From NCBI GenBank assembly GCA_003644825.1, contig QNDJ01000093.1:1-6686 (forward strand): a stretch of 6,686 nucleotides of DNA, in the 5' to 3' direction. The notes beneath the pieces were generated by a model. That model was given only the letters and a program-made list of their open reading frames with translations. It did not search any database and was not told the origin of the DNA. Both the position numbers and the translations under genes were made by a program. Shown here piece after piece: positions 1 to 6,686 of this stretch (the stretch's first letter is position 1; each line of letters begins with the position of its first letter). Origin of the DNA: Candidatus Zhuqueibacterota bacterium (GTDB lineage: Bacteria; SM23-31; B21-G16).

Positions 1-1945
1 ACCATATTGTTCTATAATCACGAATATTTTCTCCCCGTGCTGCCAGTTCCTCAAGGTAATCGTAAATTGGAACATCAATATAATTATATGGCGGGATAGG
101 TGTAATGTTTTTTTCCCAGGGATGAAATTCATATACTCTTGAACCATCAGGTAGAATCATAACCAGCCGATGGTCCTGCCAGGCACGAAGATGATTTTTA
201 CCAAGCTTTGGGACATTAAAAACTGGTTCGTCTGTTCGGTCAATCCCCGGCAACAGGCGGGCTTCTTCCTTCCGCTCCTGTAAAATTCTGGCAATTGGAA
301 CCATATATTTTCTTGTTTCTTGTTTTCCTTTCATATTGAATGTATAATATGGGTCAACACCTATAAGTTTAAGGTCATAGCGAAGTTTAGCTGATTCAAA
401 ACGGCGTGAATTTTCAACTGTAAAAACCTCCTGATTGTAAACACTTATACCAATTTTTCTAATTTTCTGGATTGCTTCCATAGATTCGGGAGTAATTTCA
501 TAAGAATGTTCAAAGTGTGTAACAACAGCAATATCTCTTTTCCCGGGTTCATGGAACTCAGAAAGGATTTTTATCAAATTGTCTGTCCAGCGCATAGGTA
601 TTACAACCGGAGTTCTTGTACCGATACGAATTCTATAGATATGTTTCTTTTTAGCTAAATTTTCAAGTATTTTTCTCAGGGGTTCATCCTTCATTATACA
701 GGGGTCACCTCCAGTGATAAGAACATCACCAACAGTTTGATGTTCATCGAACCAGGATAATGCCTCTTCAAGTGTCTCTTTGGATGCCATAGCATAGGGG
801 TCAAGAACCTGGTCTATTTCCCAGTTCCGCTGACAGTAAACACAAATTTGAGCACACGTGTTAAAAGGCTTCAAAATTGCTATAAGAGGGTAACGTCTTG
901 TAATAAGCTCAACTGGTGATGTATCGTGCTCACCCATAAAATCAAAAATAATTCCCCTGTCAGAGCGATGTTCAGACATTATGTTAACATAATCCGGAGG
1001 AGGAATCACCTGAGCACGCACCGCATGGTCATAACCAATAGATAAACGTCTATCCATTAAACTGAGATAATATGGCGTGATACCAAAAGGAATCCGATTC
1101 TTCCTGGCTTTTATAATTGCTTCTTTTTGTTCCTTTGTTAATTCAATGAGGTCTAAAAGTGGTTTTGCATCTTTAATAACATGTTTCAAGTGCCATAAAT
1201 AATCATTCCATTCTTCCTCGGTTCCACCGAAGTAATTAAGAATCCGTTTACGGTTTTCCTTACGCCAGTTAATAACATCAGTATCCAGTCCCGATGGATA
1301 TTTTTTAAAATATTTTTGTATTGTTACGCCCATTTCATCCAGTATTTCGGTTCTTGCTTCCGATGCTTTACGTCCCTCCAGTAGAAGAAAATTAGGTATT
1401 CCTTTTTTTGCCTCCCTCGACTCAAAGTAAATATTTGCTTTTCCTGCAACACCTCGAAAAAGATTAATAAACTCCATTAAAAAACCCGCAGAAACTTCTT
1501 CTGTTAATTCATCAAGCTTATTTCTTGCCAGTTTCCAGAGGCTATCCAGAGCAGATACTCCAGTTCGATATTCATTAATAGGTCCAATAATACTTCTGAA
1601 TGCCCGTATACTTTCCCTGACAGTCGCTTTTTCAAGAATATGTAAATCATTATCAAGCTGAAATATTTTTCGTTCGGCACTCTCCAGGTATGAATATATT
1701 TTATCTCGTGCTTCTTCAAGGTTAGAAGCATCTTTGAGACATTTATAAATATCAGGATTTGCATCCCATAAACGTTTCAGATATGCTTCATAATCAACCT
1801 CAAATTTAGGCTTTACCATTTCAACTGCATCTGTAAATACATCATCAATAATCTTTGTCTGAAGTCGTTTTCTGGTTACTAACTTCTGTAATGTTTTAAA
1901 AGTTGTTTCAGATTTTTTCAAATTATTTAACTCACTATTTTTCAT
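1..1945 (-). CDS. KamA-family radical SAM/PLP aminomutase, glutamate 2,3-aminomutase-like (C-terminus outside window)
   Basis: My reverse-strand translation gives 648 open codons from ATG 1945-1943 to the left edge, so the C-terminus is missing. Family members make beta-amino acids by moving an alpha-amino group to the beta carbon, using SAM, a [4Fe-4S] cluster and PLP in the cytoplasm. Residues 1-240 are a charged, mostly helical extension with no motif I recognise. The family core starts near W246 and includes TPYYLSL (290-296). The cluster motif CAQICVYC gives C364, C368 and C371, followed by R373 at the spacing of the carboxylate-binding Arg of lysine 2,3-aminomutase (LAM). GGDP is at 412-415. 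VPKLGK (578-583) replaces the PGGGGK motif of LAM, so K583 is the likely PLP lysine. K539, in a PYYTFNMK context, and N577 align with the two lysine-binding Asp of LAM; glutamate 2,3-aminomutase is reported to have Lys and Asn there. The protein is much longer than classical LAM (about 400-470 residues). The family is clear; the substrate is inferred. The start is supported by a good ribosome binding site. Confidence 0.93.
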   Translation of the reverse strand, partial: MKNSELNNLKKSETTFKTLQKLVTRKRLQTKIIDDVFTDAVEMVKPKFEVDYEAYLKRLWDANPDIYKCLKDASNLEEARDKIYSYLESAERKIFQLDNDLHILEKATVRESIRAFRSIIGPINEYRTGVSALDSLWKLARNKLDELTEEVSAGFLMEFINLFRGVAGKANIYFESREAKKGIPNFLLLEGRKASEARTEILDEMGVTIQKYFKKYPSGLDTDVINWRKENRKRILNYFGGTEEEWNDYLWHLKHVIKDAKPLLDLIELTKEQKEAIIKARKNRIPFGITPYYLSLMDRRLSIGYDHAVRAQVIPPPDYVNIMSEHRSDRGIIFDFMGEHDTSPVELITRRYPLIAILKPFNTCAQICVYCQRNWEIDQVLDPYAMASKETLEEALSWFDEHQTVGDVLITGGDPCIMKDEPLRKILENLAKKKHIYRIRIGTRTPVVIPMRWTDNLIKILSEFHEPGKRDIAVVTHFEHSYEITPESMEAIQKIRKIGISVYNQEVFTVENSRRFESAKLRYDLKLIGVDPYYTFNMKGKQETRKYMVPIARILQERKEEARLLPGIDRTDEPVFNVPKLGKNHLRAWQDHRLVMILPDGSRVYEFHPWEKNITPIPPYNYIDVPIYDYLEELAARGENIRDYRTIW

Positions 1946-1954
1946 AATGTAATT

Positions 1955-1960
1955 CTCCCT
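1955..1960 (-). promoter_or_regulatory. Ribosome binding site of the radical SAM gene
   Basis: On the minus strand AGGGAG lies 9 bases upstream of ATG 1945-1943. It is a purine-rich Shine-Dalgarno match and is the main reason for choosing this start. No other well-placed ATG, GTG or TTG with such a site is seen in this frame just upstream. Confidence 0.75.
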
Positions 1961-2038
1961 TAGTAAATCCTGAACTAAAATACAAGTTGTTATTGAACAG
2001 AAAAAAGGAATAGAAAAATAATAGATTGCTTTAGTTTA

Positions 2039-2066
2039 ATAATAGAAGGTTTTTAACAAATTACAA
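2039..2066 (-). promoter_or_regulatory. Possible sigma70-like promoter for the radical SAM gene
   Basis: On the minus strand TTGTAA (2066-2061, 4 of 6 to the -35 consensus) is separated by 16 bases from TATTAT (2044-2039, 5 of 6 to the -10 consensus). Transcription would start near 2030 and leave a leader of roughly 85-90 bases before ATG 1945. In DNA this AT-rich such matches arise by chance, so this is only a candidate. Confidence 0.22.
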
Positions 2067-2154
2067 AGATGGATTAAATTTTACAAGCACAAAATAAAAT
2101 TCAGCTTCAATATAACAGGTAAATGGTTTAAATTTACATTAAAACTCCTAAAGG

Positions 2155-5100
2155 TTAATTATTAATTACTACACCAAGCTTTTTAAGGCTTATAATTGCC
2201 TGCTTTCGAATATCAGAACCAGAAACCTTTACCGCATATTTTAGCATTTTTATAGCCCTTTGCCTATTCTTCTTTGCAATACCATCTGCAATTGAAATAA
2301 AAACTTTCAAAGCGGCCTTCCTGAGTTCTGGAGTTGGCTTTCTATAATCAAGAATTATAGGGTCAACATCCTTGCAATATTTTGCAATTCTGTTTAATGA
2401 TTCTGGACTTTTAATAATAGCCATTCCTTTCATTGCTCGTAGTTTAAAACTTAATTGAGGAGATCTATCCAGAACTGTATGATAAATTCTTAAAGCTTCA
2501 TTATAATTCCTTCTTTTAAGTTTTATGCTGGCATTTTTTAATAATTTTTCAGTTTCTGCTGGACCTAATGATTTATCGATTTTATGTATCACTGAAACTT
2601 TCTCTGTATCCTCTCTGATCAATTCAATAAAGTTAACCAAGGGAGCCTTCTTTATTAAAGGATTTTTCTCTTTTGGGTGAAATTCAATTTTAAGGGAATC
2701 CTCAACAACTACTCCTTCGATAACTTTAATTACCGCCTTATTCGTGTTTCCTGCCTCTTTAACAATATCAAAATCTTTTAATACAGGTTTACCCTGAATA
2801 ATTATATCAAACACTCGTTGCCCAACCCTATCACCTGATAGGGCATTAAAACCAAGGCGCACCGTATATATGCCTGGTCCATCTCCCCATATATCATCTA
2901 TTACCGGTATCTTACAGCTTAAAAAACCAACACACCCTGAAGTGAAAAGCCAGGGCTTATCAGTTCCTTCTACCACTCTACTTCTATAATCACTATAAAA
3001 ATAGCCCATACCTCTAACTATCTTTTCATGCAAATTAAATTTTACACCGTAATCTGGAAAATGGTTTCCTATATATTCTGTTTCAGGATTCGGGTAAGCA
3101 AACCATACTATTCCATCATTGTCTTTCATATCTGCAGGTGCTCCGAGGTTTATTGCAAAATGTTTTACATCATTTATAATACTATGAGTAATAAATACAG
3201 ACCAGGGTTGAACTCTATCCTTTTTTGTCTTTAAAACGAACGAACACCTGAGTGGAAAAGAACAGGTGCATCCAGAACTGGCTTCAGGAGAAAGCAAAAC
3301 ACCACAGGCTGGAATCATACTTATCCAGCAACCCGGACGTATACCTCCAAATAAAGTTATTCCTCTATCTTCAGAAAAATCATACATTGCACAACAATAT
3401 GAACGATAGAATAAAAGATTGGCAGAAGCTGATGAAATAGCACAGGTATGCCCTGGCCTTAAAAACTCCCGGGGAACTTCTTCACCGGTTATAGGATGAT
3501 AACACATTTTAATTTTTCCAGTATAAAGATTACAGATTCTGGGCTCAATAATAATCTGGTCTCCAATAATAACAGGCCGGGTCCTATAATTTATAGGTTT
3601 CGACCATAAAACTTCTCCACTCTCAGCAGATAAAGCTGTAATACGCCTCCATCTTAAAGTATTTTGCTGGAACCTCCAGGCATCATGGTTCCCAATATTT
3701 CCGAAAAACAGCAACACCCCATTGCTGTATGCTGCTCCCATCCCATCACCACCACAACCTGTAAAATCCAGAGATTTTTTCCACAATTTCTTTCCAGTAA
3801 TAGCATCAAGACACACTACGGCTCTTATATCCAAACTGTTAGAGTCTATTTTTATTCCTTCAGTTTTTTCGTATATTCCTTTTTCAATAAGCTTATTCTT
3901 TTCTTCAATAGCCTGTTTTTTCTGTTCTTCTGAAACAGAACTTTCTGCAAAAAATATCTTATTATCTCCACGAGTTATTGTTATATGTGCAATTCGGTGT
4001 CCTTTATACTTCCATTTCATTTTTCCTGTGTTCGAATCCATAGCAAAAACCATATCACTGACCATCATATTTCCTGTAATAGCACCTTTTGAGCTTTTAT
4101 AAATTTCCCACTCAGGATAATCTGCCATTAAACGCCATAGTGCTCCAGACCTTTTGAAATCAGCCCAGACTTTTTCATCAGGAACAGGATATCTTGAAAC
4201 GAGATTTTTATATTCATCTATAAATTCAGGAGAAATTTCATTTTCATTTCTCCATTTTCCATTATCGACGATATTTTCCCAGAGTGCAAAATAGCCTCTC
4301 TTCAATGGCATTGCTCTTGAACCGTATAAAATCCTATCGGAACAGGATACATATCCCCAGCGCCTCGAACTTTTATCAGACGACATCGGAACTTTAAAAA
4401 CCTTTATTGTTTCACCTGTTGCAGGGTTAAGTTTATAACAATTATCGTATGCAGCAACATAAAGCCCGTCTTCTGTAAGTGCAAGGTTACCACCATCCAC
4501 ATCTGCTCTTGCTCTTATTGCACCTGGGATTTTTCTTTCCCACAGAGGGGTTCCATTATATGCATCATAAGCCATAATTATTTCTTCCCCCTGAATAAAA
4601 AGACGGCCATTCATAGAAACAGGGCTTACAGCTTTTGCATGTCGTTCAACCATTTTTTCTGGTCCTGGTTCTCCAAACCATAAGACCCCCAGCGGACTTT
4701 CAACCAGCTTATCACCAGAACACGCTGTATTCTGAGGATTTCCATACAATTCCGTCCAGTTTCCAGCTCCCTCCAGCTTTCCTCTGACAATTTTCACCCA
4801 TAAACCATTTTTCCTGATTATCTCGACTCTCTCTTTATTAAAATACTTCAGCAGGCTTGAAATACCATACATTTTATCAAGTTTCAGCTCCTTTGACTCT
4901 TCTGATGATTGACCAAGATAAATAATCCCACCATAAGGTTTCAGAACACGGTAAACTTCCTTTAAAGAATAATCGAATTTTCCTGTTTTTATCATTTCAT
5001 CGGATACAATTAAATTTGCAAAGTAGTCTGGAAGTTCTGATAAATTCCACTGCTCAATAACAACTCTGGAGCCATATAATCCTGCAGCATCCAGTTTATT

Positions 5101-6686
5101 TTTTGCTTCATAAACCTTTTCTGGGTCTTTCTCAATTCCTATAATTTTCAGCTCTGAACGTTTTGCAAGTTCAAAAGCAAATCTGCCAGTTCCACTATCA
5201 AGCACAAGACAGTATCCCTTTTTGATACCCGTTCTACTTAAAATCTGCTCTGCTACTGATTCATAAATCTTTGTAAATTTATCATTAGTATATGGTGAAA
5301 AATTTACGATTGATTTGATATTTTTGACTTCTGATTTTTTATCTTCTTTAAAGCAGTATATTTTTCCATTATCAGTGCTGATAAAAAGATTTCCCTTTAT
5401 TACCGCTAGCCCAAATGCTTTTCCGTCAATATCAGCTTTCCATAGTTTTTCACCGGTATCAGTATCAATTGTAATTACCTTTCCGTTGCCGCCTGCAAAT
5501 AATATTTTTCCAGAAAGAATTAATGAATACATATCTTTAACAGGACATTCCCACTTACGAACAGAGTCTTTTAATTTTCTTTCTTCAGCATTCAGTTCGT
5601 TTATTTTTTGAGAAATACTTTCTTTTTGATTATTAAGTATTTTCTGAACATCTTTAGTAGCGGTTCTAAGTTTTTCCCCGATATCTTTTAATTTTTCTCT
5701 CAATTTTTGTCTTTTTTCTTTAACAGTAATAACCTTTTTAAGAGCAATTTGATATTCTGCTCGATTCATAGAAAATATTTCCTTTTCAGTAAGTGTATAA
5801 GTATAATCAGGGGTTACAACCATATCAATTCCAGGAAACCAGGCGTGGGCATCTTCCTTTTTCCTGCCAGTTATTGCATCATAAACAACTTTCGCTGGAG
5901 TTCCTGACCAATCAACACCAGCAACAATATTATTATCTTCCAGCAATGCCCAGGTGCCGCCAATTTTTGCTCCAGGCAAACAATAATAAAGAAACTCTCC
6001 ACTCCTTTTATCAAATGCAGCTGGCATAGCCCTGCCTGAAGGAACATAAAGGATATTTTCTGAAGCAAGAAGATAACTCTGGGGCGATATACCCCCATAA
6101 GCAAGTTCATGTTCCCTATCACCAACTGTATCGTTTTTCCATATAATTGAACCATCTTCGGCATTTAGTGCACATATATAAATACCCTCATAAGGAAATA
6201 CTCCTGCACAAAAATATACAGTTCCATTATCAACCAGAATGCTCGTTCTTACAGGCCAGAGAGAAATCATTCTTCCATTTCCGATAACTTTTTCCCTATC
6301 TGAACCTGCTCTATATTTCCAGATAAGTTTACCATTACCTGCTTTAAGACAGTAAACATATCCATCATCAGAACCAGCATAAACCCTGTTTTTATAGATT
6401 GTCGGAGCAAACCTGACAGGTCCTTCCGCAAAAAAACTCCATTTTATTTCACCCGTTTTTACATCAAGTGCATAAACCCTATTATTCACTGAAGAACCAA
6501 AATAAACCTTACCATTTGATATTGTTACATGAAATGCATTGTCCGAATGAGCCCTTGCAATTTCTTCTCCCGGTAAAGGCCAGGCTGGCTCTGGCTTATG
6601 AGTCGATTCAAATACCCAGCTCAACGAAAGCGGAAGATGCAGATTTACTGATGTTATTCCACTTCTGGTATTATCATGCCTGTATG
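2155..6686 (-). CDS. Giant PQQ-like beta-propeller / methyltransferase / malectin-like multidomain protein (N-terminus outside window)
   Basis: 1509 residues are visible and the 5' end lies beyond the right edge. Residue numbers here count from the TTG at 6624-6622, which I do not believe is the start: 20 more in-frame codons run upstream to 6684 and carry an NTRSG propeller-entry motif. Domains in order: PQQ-like propeller 1 (about 1-425) with blade motifs of the type ALDVKTGEIKW at 50-62, 90-102, 150-162 and 383-395; a coiled coil inserted at about 291-352; a class I SAM methyltransferase-like domain (about 440-575) with LDSGTGRF at 475-482, acidic E498 and a VLKPYGG element near 560; propeller 2 (about 621-1130) with blades at 683-695, 859-871, 936-948 and 995-1007; a cysteine-rich stretch ending in SSGCTC (1116-1121); a malectin-like domain (about 1150-1340) with GQRVFDI and VLKDFDI; and a helical TPR/HEAT-like tail (about 1350-1489). 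From memory, similar proteins occur widely in Planctomycetota; their function is unknown to me. PQQ-like and malectin domains suggest an exported protein that may bind carbohydrate, but no signal peptide can be seen here. Quinone binding is not shown. Confidence 0.92.
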   Translation of the reverse strand, partial: YRHDNTRSGITSVNLHLPLSLSWVFESTHKPEPAWPLPGEEIARAHSDNAFHVTISNGKVYFGSSVNNRVYALDVKTGEIKWSFFAEGPVRFAPTIYKNRVYAGSDDGYVYCLKAGNGKLIWKYRAGSDREKVIGNGRMISLWPVRTSILVDNGTVYFCAGVFPYEGIYICALNAEDGSIIWKNDTVGDREHELAYGGISPQSYLLASENILYVPSGRAMPAAFDKRSGEFLYYCLPGAKIGGTWALLEDNNIVAGVDWSGTPAKVVYDAITGRKKEDAHAWFPGIDMVVTPDYTYTLTEKEIFSMNRAEYQIALKKVITVKEKRQKLREKLKDIGEKLRTATKDVQKILNNQKESISQKINELNAEERKLKDSVRKWECPVKDMYSLILSGKILFAGGNGKVITIDTDTGEKLWKADIDGKAFGLAVIKGNLFISTDNGKIYCFKEDKKSEVKNIKSIVNFSPYTNDKFTKIYESVAEQILSRTGIKKGYCLVLDSGTGRFAFELAKRSELKIIGIEKDPEKVYEAKNKLDAAGLYGSRVVIEQWNLSELPDYFANLIVSDEMIKTGKFDYSLKEVYRVLKPYGGIIYLGQSSEESKELKLDKMYGISSLLKYFNKERVEIIRKNGLWVKIVRGKLEGAGNWTELYGNPQNTACSGDKLVESPLGVLWFGEPGPEKMVERHAKAVSPVSMNGRLFIQGEEIIMAYDAYNGTPLWERKIPGAIRARADVDGGNLALTEDGLYVAAYDNCYKLNPATGETIKVFKVPMSSDKSSRRWGYVSCSDRILYGSRAMPLKRGYFALWENIVDNGKWRNENEISPEFIDEYKNLVSRYPVPDEKVWADFKRSGALWRLMADYPEWEIYKSSKGAITGNMMVSDMVFAMDSNTGKMKWKYKGHRIAHITITRGDNKIFFAESSVSEEQKKQAIEEKNKLIEKGIYEKTEGIKIDSNSLDIRAVVCLDAITGKKLWKKSLDFTGCGGDGMGAAYSNGVLLFFGNIGNHDAWRFQQNTLRWRRITALSAESGEVLWSKPINYRTRPVIIGDQIIIEPRICNLYTGKIKMCYHPITGEEVPREFLRPGHTCAISSASANLLFYRSYCCAMYDFSEDRGITLFGGIRPGCWISMIPACGVLLSPEASSGCTCSFPLRCSFVLKTKKDRVQPWSVFITHSIINDVKHFAINLGAPADMKDNDGIVWFAYPNPETEYIGNHFPDYGVKFNLHEKIVRGMGYFYSDYRSRVVEGTDKPWLFTSGCVGFLSCKIPVIDDIWGDGPGIYTVRLGFNALSGDRVGQRVFDIIIQGKPVLKDFDIVKEAGNTNKAVIKVIEGVVVEDSLKIEFHPKEKNPLIKKAPLVNFIELIREDTEKVSVIHKIDKSLGPAETEKLLKNASIKLKRRNYNEALRIYHTVLDRSPQLSFKLRAMKGMAIIKSPESLNRIAKYCKDVDPIILDYRKPTPELRKAALKVFISIADGIAKKNRQRAIKMLKYAVKVSGSDIRKQAIISLKKLGVVINN

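Larger units (their letters stand above)
1946..2154. other. AT-rich intergenic region between the two minus-strand genes
   Basis: This gap of 209 bases is very AT-rich and holds no ORF of note on either strand. It contains the ribosome binding site of the downstream gene, a weak sigma70-like promoter candidate (2039-2066), and a 6-bp AT-only-core hairpin (arms 2119-2124 and 2132-2137, loop of 7) just after the upstream stop codon. The hairpin is not followed by a T-tract on the minus strand, so I do not call it a terminator. A pyrimidine-rich stretch lies at about 1998-2030 on the minus strand. Whether the downstream gene is read through from the propeller gene or starts here cannot be decided from the sequence. 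Confidence 0.6.

Noticed and set aside
1504-1764. 86-residue minus-strand ORF
   Set aside because: It lies in another frame inside the radical SAM gene, whose own frame shows clear family motifs; it is a shadow.
2119-2137. Hairpin after the propeller gene as a rho-independent terminator
   Set aside because: The stem is only 6 bp with two G-C pairs and no T-tract follows on the minus strand.
3244-3534. Cytochrome c haem-binding site in the cysteine-rich region
   Set aside because: No CxxCH motif is present anywhere in the stretch.
3028-4102. Several plus-strand ORFs of 62-126 residues
   Set aside because: They run antisense to the propeller gene, have no recognisable domains and are explained by the AT-rich coding strand.
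4900-5307. Possibility that the methyltransferase is a separate gene joined by an assembly or frame error
   Set aside because: The frame is continuous on both sides, and the propeller sequence resumes with a normal entry motif, as in homologues I recall.
5315-6164. Plus-strand ORFs of 66-98 residues and a 97-residue minus-strand ORF at 5871-6164
   Set aside because: All overlap the propeller gene in other frames, with low-complexity sequence and no motifs.

Overview
The window carries two large protein-coding genes, both on the minus strand and both cut by a window edge, separated by an AT-rich gap of 209 bases. Transcription runs right to left: the large beta-propeller gene (right) comes first and the radical SAM gene (left) follows. 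I see no RNA genes, mobile elements, CRISPR arrays or plus-strand genes.

Right part (2155-6686): a giant multidomain protein, 1509 residues visible, with its N-terminus beyond base 6686. In order it contains a PQQ-like (BamB/quinoprotein-type) beta-propeller, a coiled coil inserted in that propeller, a class I SAM-dependent methyltransferase-like domain, a second PQQ-like propeller with a conserved cysteine-rich end, a malectin-like carbohydrate-binding beta-sandwich, and a helical TPR/HEAT-like tail. A TTG at 6622-6624 could be taken as the start, but the frame stays open to the window edge and the upstream residues belong to the first propeller.

Left part (1-1945): the N-terminal 648 residues of a KamA-family (lysine 2,3-aminomutase-like) radical SAM/PLP enzyme, with its C-terminus beyond base 1. 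It has the CxxxCxxC iron-sulfur motif and a GGD motif, plus an N-terminal extension of about 240 residues. By eye, the two lysine-binding aspartates of lysine 2,3-aminomutase are replaced by Lys and Asn, the pair reported for glutamate 2,3-aminomutase, so a different amino acid substrate (possibly glutamate) is plausible.

Organism: the DNA is AT-rich, with many AAA, ATA and AGA codons. From memory, the propeller-methyltransferase-propeller-malectin architecture is typical of Planctomycetota and related PVC or candidate phyla, so a low-GC member of that broad group is my best guess; the evidence is protein architecture only. A functional link between the two genes is not shown. They are co-directional and no convincing terminator lies between them, so co-transcription is possible.
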